Shown here in pieces: positions 1-11,286 of a DNA stretch of 64,000 bases (within the stretch, counting starts at the first letter, position 1; each line of letters opens with the position of its first letter). A program made the translations under genes and the position numbers. Origin of the DNA: Pyronema omphalodes (taxonomy: Eukaryota > Ascomycota > Pezizomycetes > Pezizales > Pyronemataceae); NCBI GenBank assembly GCA_024516155.1, contig JAJJXM010000033.1, positions 434,001-498,000 of the forward strand, given 5' to 3'. The notes beneath the pieces are model-generated. The model had not been told where the DNA came from. It searched no databases and worked only from the letters and a program-made list of their open reading frames with translations.

Positions 1-351
1 GACGGGCGGGCCCGGCGGGGTTCCCCCCTGCTGCACGTGGGAACTGGGATGTCTTTATCGGAGGAATCTAGCGCATCTCAATCTCGGTTTTCACTCCTCA
101 TGCACCAGCTAACAGTCCCAGAGTAATCATCGTGTATTCGCTTCTAACGGCACATAACTAATTATCATCCTTCATCAAGAAGTATAAGCTCTTTATCAAT
201 AATATCCTCCACAAGAATAGTAGCAAACAAATGGGTATCTCCTTTTTCAATCTTCATAATCCTCGGAAACATAACCATTATACAAGAAAGTCAACACATA
301 AACTATGCTACAGTTTCAGTTAATAAAGCAGCCATCATAAAAAAAATCTTT
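1..351. other. 3' flank of the first gene, no gene seen
   Basis: The window edge begins GC-rich and then becomes AT-rich. No open frame of useful length or RNA gene is visible. It lies downstream of the minus-strand gene ending at 352 and probably holds its 3' untranslated region. Confidence 0.5.
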
Positions 352-2972
352 TTAAACCTTGTTGTGGTTAAACTTCTTGATACCAAGACCCATACGATCT
401 CCAGGAGCAGCATGCTTCTTCATAGCATCCTTGATCCTCTTCAAGCCTGCCATCATGGAGCAGGTTCTTGGGGTCCAGAAGTGACTTTCAAACAGGTTGT
501 TGACGTATTCGGGGTCTTTTCCGTCTGTCATTACCTTCATCATAGCAGCATAGTATTTTCCATAGCCTGCGATGCTTGCTAATTGCATAAGCCACATCCA
601 AATATTACTTCCGTTCTCCTCTTGGGAAACCCTATCAGAAGCAGCCTTGCTAAAACAGTCTAAGAAATGTCAGCCAAGTTCCAGATATAGGTTCAGGTTG
701 CCATACACATGCACTCATTCTCTTGCCACATAGGCTCTTCGCCCTCCTCAACAGGCTTCTGAAATACAGTAGCAAAGCGGTAAAGGTTGTCATGTAAAAC
801 TCCAAAGTCCTTCTTTTCCTGGTTGCTCATTCCATCCACATGCATACCCCAGAGATCATGGAACACAATAAGTAAGTTCATCATCTTGAGTCCAAGAGCG
901 TAATATGAGATGGCCTCTTTCCAGTTGATGTAGTGGTCCAAACAGCTGTAAAGCTATTAGAGAAGTTAATCGAAATGTAAGATAAGATAACTTACAAGTA
1001 CCACATTCTTCTTCTCTGAATCAACGTCTCCGATAGTTCGTTCTTGTCCCATCTAGTCAACTTCCTCATATAGATACCTAGGATCTCCTCGCCACACGCC
1101 CCGGGAACAGTGTTAATCTTCCGAAGCCATGACCAGTATTCAATCATCTTTTTCTCCTTATTCCGAAATCCATTCCGCAATAGCTCCATACCAGTGTCCC
1201 GGAGGTTGAACAGCTCATGTTCCTTCCTTGCAGCAAGTACCCTCTGCTGAGACGTGTTATGAAGAACATACAGATCATCTCTGGTATCATATTGATTGAT
1301 ACCATCCTTATTCCTGTTCCACAACCACCTGAACATTTGATCAAACCAAATCTTGCTCGGCTGAGCCTTCTCACATTGAATCATCCAGAGTTCGTCCATC
1401 AAATCATCGAGCCATCCTTTAAGACAAACAAGCTCCTTATCGTTTGCGCCATGGTAAACGGATGAATATTGTAGCATCTTGACAATACGGATACGCTGTT
1501 GCATCTCATGTAGCTTAATCTCACGGAGTCTATCCTTCAGGACGGAATTGAAGTTGACGTTTCTGATATAATCGGAGAGACTGGGCAGGGATATTTCATC
1601 AATTCCGAGGGACTGCAAAAATTGTTCTCGGAGATCCGAAATAAGCTCAGTCTCTCCACAGATTGTTTGTTGCATATCTAGCTTTAGCTCGTTATCGTAC
1701 TCTGGCGCTTTGCTGTGGCCGATAGGTGATTGACTCTTGCTATAATCAGTACCAGCTGTTCCTCTGTGGGTAGTGGAAGAAGCTGATTGGTGTACCGAAG
1801 GCGGTGACGAGGCGGGTTCAGAAATTTCCATTTCAGATGCAGCTTGCTCCGAGGTAACAGATTCCATCTCCTCTTCACTTTCATCTTCGCTTTGTTGTGT
1901 ATCATCAACTGCAGCGGTGGTTGGCGTTCCTGGAGGAGAGTCATCATCAGAAGACCCATCATTGTCCTGTGCGGCAGGTGTTTCGGGTCTTGAAGGGACA
2001 GGTATTCTAGACCGAACTATCTGTGATTTGCTGGAACGTGGTGAAACTCGCGACTTCTTACGAGGAACGGTGACAGTAGATCTCCATGCGTATATATCAC
2101 CCCTTGATGCAGGCTTAGCTTCTGTCTTACTAGGCTCTGCCTTAGACTCCGTAGCTTTACCCTTAACCTCGAGAACAACACGCCTGAGAGAACTTGAACT
2201 GGTAGTAACAGCAGATGCTTTGGGGAGCTTGGGCTTGTATTTAATCTTTTCTGGGGAAAATCTGAGAAGAGAACGCTTATTGTCTTCCTCCTTGGAAAGT
2301 GGTTGTAGTTTGCCTGATTTAGGATGAACTGTGGATGCATTGTCCATACTAATTCTAGGCGCACTATTTTCGGAATGAGAGCCTTCATCGGCTACTTGAT
2401 CCTGCCATCCGATCTTTTTCCCCGAAGTAGACTTAGATATTTTGCCTTCTGGAGTATTCTTTGGAGGCTTCAGTCCATCCACCTGAACAATCATTCGAGT
2501 CGGTGTAGAAAGAGGTTTGAGTTCCGGCATGTTTTGGTTACCGCTTCTGGTCGTTAAAGATTTGGATTTCTTTTTTCGAGGTTCTGATCCGGCTTTTTTT
2601 GTAACGATGGGTGTAATATCGATATTTCTCTGTACTGGGGACGAGTTGATGTTCTCGGGTAATGGTCCTGGCCTTACGAAAGTGGAAACAGGCTTTCCAG
2701 GAGAGGCTCTATAGTCAAATGTTAAACGTTAGCAATTAGAGAGGCTTCAAGACCCTACCTTGTGATTGATGTTCTTCTCTTTAGAGAAGCCTGTTGCTGA
2801 TGAGGTATCGTCCTTTTGGTGAGTGGATTCCGAGAATTGCGTGGGTCTAAGGATATATCATTAGTGGCTATATTTGACGTGTAGATTGATTTGACGAACA
2901 GTCGGGTACAGGAGTAAAGAGACGGTTTCTGAGATGGTCCTCGTTGGGAATAAATGGATCCCAAGGATGCAT
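352..2972 (-). CDS. Unrecognised 806-residue protein with disordered N-terminal half and helical C-terminal region
   Basis: I do not recognise the family. The model has five exons: 2972-2900, 2846-2759, 2708-996, 945-707 and 659-352. The last four joins are frame-compatible GT-AG introns of 47-50 nt; the final one has a CTGAC branch site. The exons sum to 2421 nt with no internal stop. The first exon is least certain: its intron uses a GTTCGT donor, the same unusual donor seen in the neighbouring RPN13 gene. Residues about 50-390 are rich in Ser, Pro, Thr, Lys and Glu and look disordered, with basic patches (RKKKSK, PRKKSR) that could be nuclear signals. From about residue 400 the sequence is ordered and helix-rich, with many Trp, Met and Leu, ending in a lysine-rich tail. 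A nuclear adaptor or regulatory role is a guess only. Confidence 0.72.
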
Positions 2973-3721
2973 CCGGGCAAGTTAAAGGCTAGGTACGAAG
3001 AAGCAACGACAAGAGATGGGGGCCCGAACTCGTAACAGAGCAAAGAAAAGAAATTCAATGATTTGATAGGCGAGAACGTGGAAAATGAGAGGAACAGAGG
3101 CAGTTAAATGCAAAGGAGTAGTCGAAGACAAGAAAAGAAAAGATAGAGAGAGGAGAATCTGGAAGACAAAGCAAGAAGATGAGCGTGGAGTGGATGAAGA
3201 AGGATGGGGTTGTTAAGACAAGGGAAGATGGTAAGTTCGCCGTCGGCGTATGAGGTAGAGATGGAAATGGAAATATGTTGCCGCCTCTGAGCTGCTTCGT
3301 CGGCGATGCTGTGTGGCTTACGACGGGTTCAATTCACGGCAGGACAGAAGGCTGGCACACGTCACCTAGAGGTGGGGAGTGGAAGCTCATGATTATCATC
3401 TCCTCTATGGATTGCGGCATCAATTTTGGTCCAACTTTATGGTTGCTCTCACATTATCTATGTTCAAATAGGGTCTACGACTAGTTAACAACTGCGTCTG
3501 TGACTGACAAATGACCATTGCATTGCAAGAATATATTTAAATACGGGGTCTTTATTATCTCCTTCAATTGCCTACTTAAATGTACACAATTTGCCCAGTA
3601 TATGTCTATAATTACGGTACGCCATTTGGCCCTGGTCACTCGTCTCTCAATGATTGTTGACAACCCTAGACTTGTATTTTCTCCAGGAAGTCAGTGATTA
3701 GTTATTGATTCAACTTCAATT
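2973..3721. other. Intergenic region between two minus-strand genes
   Basis: This holds the upstream region of the 806-residue protein gene and the 3' flank of RPN13. Around 3060-3250 the plus strand is purine-rich, so the transcribed strand of the upstream gene is pyrimidine-rich, as is common in fungal promoters. Small open frames here have no protein-like character. Confidence 0.5.
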
Positions 3722-4915
3722 TTACTCATCCGTCTGGCGCTTGATAGCTTTCACAAAAACCTCAACCGGATCTTCGCCAGTCGTCTCTTCTCCAGGTTGA
3801 AGTGGAACTCTAAGACTGTCGGCAACAGCCCTCAATGCGCCTTCACGTAGAGCAGCGGTAAGACTAGCGGCACCCTGAGTAAACTGTGCTGATCTTAGAA
3901 CTTTGGTAATGACCTCCTTTTTCTGGGCGACTGTTGCGTTTTCGGGTATGATCGTGGGTGGAAGGTTTGAGATAAGGTTGTTAAGAGTTTCCTCGGACAT
4001 ACTGGCTACTAGCGGCACGGTGTTCGGAGTAGATAAAAGATCTGTGAGCGAAGTGGCCGTGGCTGGTTGTCTGTACTGGTTTTGGGCACCATCGCTAGGA
4101 ACTTGGATGCCGCGAAGAAGGGCGGTAAGATCGAATTGGGGAGCAGGCCTGAAACAAACAGACACCACATCAATCAGCGGTGATCTTATACTTGATACCA
4201 TTGTAGTTTGTATATTTGGGTATCATTAATTAATATTTGTGGATTGTTATTCCTGCCAATATGCACACGACCCTAACCTATGACATGACGAAGCACCCGA
4301 AACAAATCAAAACAAATTGCGAGGGAGAAACCTACGCCCTGCCTCCATCCTCTCCACCACGTCTCGGCTGCTCTCCTTCAGCTTCGATATCACCGCTGTC
4401 GATAGGTGCATCTCCCATTTCCTCGTCGTCCTCCGATTCTCCCTGCATGATACGGTCCATTCTCTTGATCCAGTTCTTATCTCTCTGACTCCAGTGCCCA
4501 GGCTCACCTTCCGGCTGGCTCTGGAGCCAGAAGAAGTTGCGCTCTGATGACGAAGCAAATTTGAGCATGAAGATACGACCGGTAGGGCCGGAATCGTGGC
4601 GTAGAAGGCGGCAGTCGCCGGGGATCAAAACACGGTCGTCCTCAGGTTCGACGGCATCGCGAGCTTTCCAACAGAGATGATAGAGATCTTTAAAGATGTT
4701 AGTAAATGCTAGCTGCATATACTGATGACCCATGTTTACCGTCTTCGGGGCTTAAGTAAATGTAGAGGATACCGGACTCTTTTTGAGGGATAACAGTAGT
4801 ACCCTACAGCAGTTAGCTTTGATACGGTACAAAGAAGACAAAGCTGAGAGAATCAACGAACATCCTGGAGACACTTTCCAGCTTTGATAGCAATGACGGG
4901 TTGAATAGCTGGCAT
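3722..4915 (-). CDS. RPN13: 26S proteasome ubiquitin receptor Rpn13/ADRM1
   Basis: A subunit of the proteasome 19S regulatory particle that binds ubiquitin chains and recruits the deubiquitinase UCH37 where the fungus has one. Four exons are read: 4915-4862, 4803-4740, 4687-4336 and 4148-3722, giving 298 residues. Introns are 58, 52 and 187 nt. The N-terminal Pru domain (about residues 5-115) is clear: GILYIYLSPED, then HLCWKARD, then GRIFMLKF and FFWLQ, matching the ubiquitin-binding beta-barrel of ADRM1. An acidic linker (ESEDDEEMGD) follows. The C-terminal DEUBAD-type helical region runs from about residue 200 and includes LNNLISNLPP and a basic/hydrophobic helix ending ALRAVADSLRV. The start is the first ATG before the conserved MPAIQPVIAIKAGK stretch. 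Intron 1 begins GTTCGT, a rare donor. Confidence 0.93.
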
Positions 4916-5080
4916 TTTGTTGTTGTGATGTCTTGATGGAAACGATAGTATAACTCGCGGTGTTTGACGTTGTGACGTCTATGGATAGCTCTCGTCCTGG
5001 CAACCCCCGCGATTCACGTGGTAGCTGTCGCTTGGAGTTGAGCCTCACGATGAGTAATTGAAGCTAGTGAGCACTAGCTT

Positions 5081-5166
5081 TTATCTTATCTTATCGCATC
5101 ATGCAGGGTGGCTAGTGTTAGATGAATCCCACGCTACGTTTGTGGGCACGCTTATCTCTGCTTATC
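5081..5166. promoter_or_regulatory. Cluster of five TTATC (GATA-factor) motifs
   Basis: TTATC occurs at 5081, 5086, 5091, 5152 and 5162; the first three are in direct tandem. The reverse complement GATAA is the core recognised by fungal GATA factors. The cluster lies between the divergent RPN13 and eL6 genes. Function is inferred from the motif only. Confidence 0.35.
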
Positions 5167-5353
5167 TTTTCCATCAATCTCCCCACAAAGGCAATAACAG
5201 TCACAGCTAAACCCTGAAGCAGTAAACCCCACGGCCACACAAGGGGCGCCCGTTGCGGGACTCTAGCACATCGCGAATTCTTGACCCAACGCCCAACGAA
5301 CATCGTCAAACCGCCCACCCGCCACCCGCCCAACGATCCTATAATCCATCACG

Positions 5354-6264
5354 ATGTCGGCAGCGACTAAGAACGTTACCTTCGGGTCCGGATCGCGCGA
5401 GGTTGCCCTCAACAAGGCCGCCAAGTGGTACCCTTCTCAGGAGGATGCGGCTCCCAAGAAGGTCGGTTTCTCCAGATCTCGAAGCTTTGCAACGGCAGTT
5501 TTGGAAGGAAATGGGAGAGAATTCGAGGCGCGGGATATGGCAGCAGCAGTGGCGTGGAGGAAATTTGGAAATTTGGAAGTTTTGAGCTTTGGAAAGAGAA
5601 GGGAAATTGTGCTGGAGGAATATTTGAATGCGCCGCAGCTGTTGTCATAGGAGCCTCGAAATCTTCCAGTTCTGGCGGAATTGCGAACCGTGTGTGGAGC
5701 GAATCCTGAAAACAATTGCTGATTTAGAGCAAATAGGTCCGCAAGACCATCAGACCCACCACTCTCCGCCCCACTCTCCAGCCCGGTGCCGTCCTCATCA
5801 TCCTCGCTGGACGTTTCCGTGGAAAGCGTGTCGTCTTCCTTAAGGCTCTCTCCAACGGTGTCCTCCTCGTCACCGGACCTTTCAAGGTCAACGGAGTCCC
5901 CCTCCGCCGCGTCAACGCCCGCTACGTTATCGCCACCTCCACCATTGTCGACTTGACCGGAGTCAACACTGAGAAGTTTGACGACAAGTACTTCGCTCGC
6001 GAGAAGGAGACCAAGAAGACCAAGGAGGAGAAGCTCTTCAAGGGTGACAAGGTCGCCGTATGTTGAACCGATATCGAAATTATGGCGACAGAAGGCTGAT
6101 AATTTCTACAGAAGAAGGAGACCCCCGAGGTCCGCAAGGCCGACCAGAAGGAGGTTGATGCCGCTTTGTTGGCCAACATCAAGAAGGTTCCCCAGCTCGC
6201 TGGATACATCGCTTCTTCCTTCTCCTTGAGCAAGGGCGACAGACCTCACTTGATGAAGTTCTAA
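5354..6264 (+). CDS. RPL6: 60S ribosomal protein eL6 (L6)
   Basis: Structural protein of the large cytoplasmic ribosomal subunit. Three exons: 5354-5461, 5737-6057 and 6112-6264, encoding 193 residues, normal for fungal eL6. Exon 2 carries the KOW-like core with [20 protein letters not shown], then [18 protein letters not shown] and the family motif RYVIATST. Exon 3 gives the C-terminus ending with PHLMKF. Both introns are phase 0. Intron 1 is long (275 nt) and begins GTCGGT, a weak donor; it ends AAATAG with a CTGAT branch-like site upstream. Intron 2 is 54 nt. A long first intron is common in fungal ribosomal protein genes. The start ATG opens [13 protein letters not shown], fitting the family's short variable N-terminus. 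Confidence 0.95.
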
Positions 6265-6922
6265 ACATCTTGTTGAGTCATTTGTCTGTTTTTGCGCTCT
6301 TGATTGAGGATCTGAAAACGGGTGGAAAGGTCGTTCTGTACTGTTTCTAAATAAAACGGCATTTGGAAATGGGAACAAAAAGTACTGTCCGTTCGGCGAG
6401 GCTTCGCTCGGATATCGATTCATTTGGGGGTTTCAATTTTTTTACGCATGTTTTTTTCTGGCGAACTGGATGTGAAAATAAACGGGGCTCTACGGAGTTA
6501 AAGCTACATTTCAGCTACGTACAGTACATTGAGTAAGGTGTTTGTGCAGAATGAATGAAAGGAAAAGGAGCTCTGTGAGCTACCTATACTTTAATATTGA
6601 AAAGAGCTCCGAGCTCGAGTAATTTCTATTACATATTTCACTTTAAAGCTCTGCATTGCCGAAGCGAATGTTGCTTGCCGAATTCCGTATGTAGCTCCTG
6701 GGGCCCACCTCCGATCGAGTATTCGGACCGTTACAAATCCCGAAGCCCTGGCCTCCGTAAAGTTCGTTACCCGGAATTGGTGACTAAATGTGACCCAATA
6801 CGCCGCTACTTACCTTGCCATCCATTGTTTCACTCCACTTCCACCATCAACCATGTCGTGAACAATAACGCTAAGACCACTCCCACGGTGCAGACCTTAT
6901 CTACATTCAAATCCGCCCATTT
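6265..6922. other. Intergenic region between eL6 and ASNSD1-like genes
   Basis: It holds the 3' flank of eL6 and the promoter of the next gene. An open frame running into the next gene from about 6597 is out of frame with the real protein and has no recognisable content. Confidence 0.5.
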
Positions 6923-8686
6923 ATGTGCGGGATTCTTTTTAGCCTCTCCGCCTCCAGGGACCCACCGTCCTCGCATCATGTCTCCGTCATCTCCCAACGT
7001 GGCCCCGACTCTACGCGAACCCATGTCGTCACCATCGGAAGCCAAACTCTAAACTTCACTTCTTCACTTCTTTCTGTTCGAGGAACTGAGCCCACTCCAC
7101 AACCTCTCGTCGACCAATCTTCAGGCTCTGTTTTATGCTGGAACGGCGAAGCATGGCGTATTCGCGGCGGGCCTCTCGCAGAGGGAGCCAATGATACCCG
7201 TGAAGTCTTCAGCCTTTTCCTCCATGCACCCGATGGCAGGCTTGATGAAGTACTACATCAGCTTGATGGCGAGTTTGCGTTTGTGTACTACGATGCCCCT
7301 GCAGGAGTGTTTTGGTATGGACGGGACTGGGCCGGGCGAAGGAGCTTGGTATCTCGGAAAGCTGAGGGTTCATTGGAGGTTGCAAGTGTCGGAGATGGTC
7401 AGGGCAGCCACTGGGAGGAGGTTGAGGCCGGAGGCGTCTGGCGATTTGAGGTTGCCAACGGAAATGCTAAGTGGATTACTACGCGAATGAATGGGGAACC
7501 GGTGAGCACCACTGTGTAGTGATACTCAGGCTCTAGCTAAGAGCGATAGATCTACAACGTTCCGAGCTTGAACCTTGAGCTTCCCGACGAGATGAGCGAT
7601 ACTCCGCTTACCATCGATTCACCTGTTGTAGACTCGCTTTACGATGCACTGCTCGAGAGTCTAAGGCTGAGAGTAAGAGACATTCAGCTTCCTCCGGACC
7701 CTGATCTACAGGCACGGCACCTACCGGAAGATTCTAGAGGAAACGATGTGAGGATAGCAATTCTTTTCAGCGGTGGTGTTGATTGTACGACTTTGGCGAG
7801 AATCGCTCACGAAGTTCTACCCCCCGATGAGCCGGTTGATTTACTAAATGTTGCTTTTGAGAATCCCCGTATTATTGCAGCAAGAAACAAGCCACCACCA
7901 AAACCATCCAAGGCTAAAAAATCCAAACAGTCGAATAACAACTCGGAAGATGTACTACTTGTTGAAGAAATTCAGCCAAAGGAAGTTATTCCTGGTGAAG
8001 TATCGGATTTAGATCCCTATGCTATTTGCCCGGATCGTGGAACTGGACTTTCGTCCTTCGAGGATCTCAAAATAAGCTGCCCTTCCAGACGCTGGCGTTT
8101 CGTACCAATCAACATCCCATACGCTGATGTTCTGGCCCACCGTGCAAATGTCATCAACTTGATGCACCCGCATAATACTGAAATGGATCTTTCCATCGCC
8201 CTCGCATTCTACTTTGCTGCACGCGGCCAAGCTGATAACTACACTACTCCTGCACGAATTTTACTTTCTGGCCTTGGAGCAGACGAACTTCTGGGTGGAT
8301 ACACTCGCCATGCAACTGCTTATCGTCGCGGCGGGTACCCTGCACTCTTAGAGGAGCTCAACCTCGACTTCCAACGCCTCGGTAAACGTAATCTTGGGCG
8401 GGATGATAGGGTTGGAACCAACTGGGCAAAGGAAATGCGATATCCATTCCTTGACGAAAAGGTGGTAGCGTGGGCTATGGCAGCTCCTGTAACTAGCAAG
8501 TGTCCATTCGGTTCAGAACCCGGGGATACAGAAAATGGCAAGAAGGTACTGAGGCTGCTGGCGCAAAAACTTGGGCTCCCAAAGGCAGCAGGAGAGGCGA
8601 AGAGAGCAGTGCAATTTGGAGCAAGAACTGCGAAGATGAGCATAGAGAGTCGGAAGATGAAGGGCACGGATGGACTTTGTCCGTAA
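6923..8686 (+). CDS. Asparagine synthetase domain-containing protein (ASNSD1 type)
   Basis: Predicted cytosolic protein with an N-terminal class II glutamine amidotransferase domain and a C-terminal asparagine-synthase-like ATP pyrophosphatase domain. Two exons, 6923-7501 and 7550-8686, joined by a 48-nt phase-0 intron, give 571 residues. The protein opens MCGI, so removal of Met would expose the catalytic Cys2. SQRGPD and LDGEFAFVYYD are amidotransferase motifs. The synthase half has the PP-loop LFSGGVDC (SGG at about 267-269) and SGLGADELLGGYTRH. Compared with true asparagine synthetases it has a Lys/Pro-rich insertion after the PP-loop (PPPKPSKAKKSKQ), as in the divergent ASNSD1 group. The reaction of this subgroup is not established, so amide transfer is inference. 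Confidence 0.9.
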
Positions 8687-11286
8687 AATTTCAGTTGAAT
8701 GGTACGTGTATGCCTACTTTATATATCGGAGAGGGGCAAAATGCCGTGATGACAACCGATCAGATACTTCCGAGCCTTGTTTACGTGCTGAAGGAGTGAT
8801 GTAACGTGGTTTGTGGCTAGGCTCACGTAACCTAACATCTTACTCCCAGAAGTTTAAGTAACAGGTTATGAGGGACTGTAAAGGCAAGTCTGAGCTTTGC
8901 CAGACGCAACGGAATTGTTGGTTAAGTATTTTCGAATATGGCTAACTTCAGGCAGAATAGTGCGTAGTAATCGTGCCTTGGCCCGAAAAAAACAAAGTTT
9001 AACCTTTTATTGGGACATAGAATGAGGTGCTACAAAAGTCATACTGTATTACGGGCAATTAGTCGATTTTGTGATACGCCACCGTGAATTAATTCCCAGT
9101 CACACAACGTTTAGCGGAAGACTAGCCATAAACGGTTCTCGCGAAAACACCACCGTCAATTGTGCTTCATTAAACTTTATATCATAGAAACTTTATGGAA
9201 TTCATACCTCTGCGAGTCTAATTTTTGCTCTCATTAACAACGTTGGCATGATCTCGAGCCTTCTTTCCATCCTGCTGAAAGAAGTTGGGACACGCTTAGG
9301 TACCTCGAAAAGATACCTCATCACAAAATAATAGAAGTTATCTAATTCATACCTATAATACTAAATACTATTTCATCTCCACATTAAACAAATTGCTTCA
9401 GCTGTTCAAGCTCCAGTCCTCTAGTTTCAATGCAAAGCCATTGATCCGTTAGTGTCAACCGAAACAAGACGCAAAGGGCTGTAACCTACAGTAGGAGTAA
9501 AAGCCATTATCTGGCGTAGTGTGCAAAAGGCCCATGTTCCTCGCGTCGCGGAGATTGGAAGCAAGGTTACCGGAAGTAGTCAGTTAAAGAACCAATTGGC
9601 TCTCATCACAAACCACATTTCTGGTCCCGCCAGCCAGTATAACCCTCGATCCTATCTTTCTTAAATATAAGTAGCATAGACTCCGGTGCATAAAAAACGG
9701 CACCGGTGCCTTTCCGGGGCTATGCAGAACCCAGCGGATTTTGCTTTCATTAGTCATGAAGTATCACTCTGGCTAGTAACCTAGGTCATGCAGCGTGATA
9801 TTCAATGATTCTTCTCCCGACATGCCAAACCACATCTCTCCGCCACGGGAACGCATACGAGTTATTAAACAAGATTTTACATTTGTATTGGAAGTTATAT
9901 CTATTGCCTTGGTGAATTTCTCGGACCCGAAACTTTGGTACCTTCCATCCTAGACACCGAGTCGGAGATGTTGGATCGCTGGTAGATAAAAGCCTTAGGG
10001 CGAGGCCCAGATTCTGTACTCCGGCTAATTAACGACCGCAAAAAATTAAACCTACCAGGCTCTACCTGTAGTATCAGATCCGGGTATAGCATCTCTACCT
10101 CGGGATCAATGCAACGGGTTTAATCAACCATATTGCGGTTATATGGTTTGGATAAATTTGAATATCCGGTATGAGCATTGGAAACTTCCGATATTGTTAT
10201 CCGGCCACCGTAGGATGTGCACGGATAATTTTTGCTGGGGCTAAAGCTTACTGCTGCTTAGAGTGTATGAAGTTGATATCGCTGAACAATGAATTCTTCT
10301 TTTATCACGAAATACTATTTACATAAATCATGATGGACTGGAGCTACTCACGGGGATATTATGGATGAAACTAGAGGAGGCATGGAGGATTTATGAGCAT
10401 GAATTAACGGATGTTAGGAATAGAAAGTTTTATATTTATATGCATTTATTAGTCACCCAGAACATCTCGGATATAGTAACGGAAATTGGCAAAGGCTAAT
10501 AAAGGTGGCTCTTATATTATGCGGAGGAAACTAAAGCTCGGGGATGATTAAGTGTAAATATTAACCGTTTGAGTTACAAGTCTCCAATCAAAAATTCATA
10601 TGATATTTGATCCAGTGTTTCATAAAATGACTTTGATAATCTTTTAGACCGTTACATAAAAACGGCCAGGTCCTTCCCGAGACTTCAGAAAAATGTAAAA
10701 ACACAACTTAGCCAGACTGTAAGATAAATTAGTGATGTTATGACAGCAAGGTTGAATGATAAAACCGATAATCAATATACTACAATTTTTCTTGTATTTT
10801 GTTTTATTTATTTATTATTTTTAATATAATTTGGTGGAAAAACAATAGCTGCCAATTGAGCTCTCCTAAGGCCTACTATCGAAATCCCAATCTGCTGAGA
10901 TTGACTGGTGATATCAATCAAGTGAATTATTGTGCATACTAAATTATATGTAAAGTATGCATGAAGATATGGTTCCAATTGATAGCTAAGCTGTTTTCGG
11001 GTGGAAGTCTTTCGTAATGGCAGCTAAGAAATAATGAAATTCTACCATACGACAATGTTTTTTTACCTTACCTTAATAGCCGTCCAATTCACTTGATTAC
11101 AGACCAAAACCATAGTTAGGAAACCCAAAATACCATATACAGCAAATGCGAAACCAAGCGCGTACATAATCTGTGGCGCGCGTAGTGTCATCGCACAGGT
11201 GACGCCATCCCCCCCACCCGGCTAGTTCCCGCGTCTGTCTCTGATGACGCTCCCCCACTCCCGGTGCTTCGCGCTCCACCTCCACC
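8687..11286. other. 2.6-kb gene-free stretch
   Basis: No open frame here has protein-like content. The part from about 10200 to 11080 is visibly AT-rich. I see no terminal repeats or tRNA. It could be decayed mobile DNA or simply the intergenic region between two plus-strand genes. Confidence 0.45.

Noticed and set aside
1773..2327. 184-codon plus-strand frame
   Set aside because: Antisense to the low-complexity Ser/Glu-rich exon of the minus-strand gene; composition is a mirror of that exon.
6597..7052. 151-codon plus-strand frame overlapping the start of the ASNSD1-like gene
   Set aside because: Overlaps the conserved amidotransferase start in another frame and has no recognisable content.
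8500..8799. 99-codon frame at the 3' end of the ASNSD1-like gene
   Set aside because: Out-of-frame overlap with the conserved synthase C-terminus; an alternative spliced C-terminus would need an implausibly short 12-nt intron.
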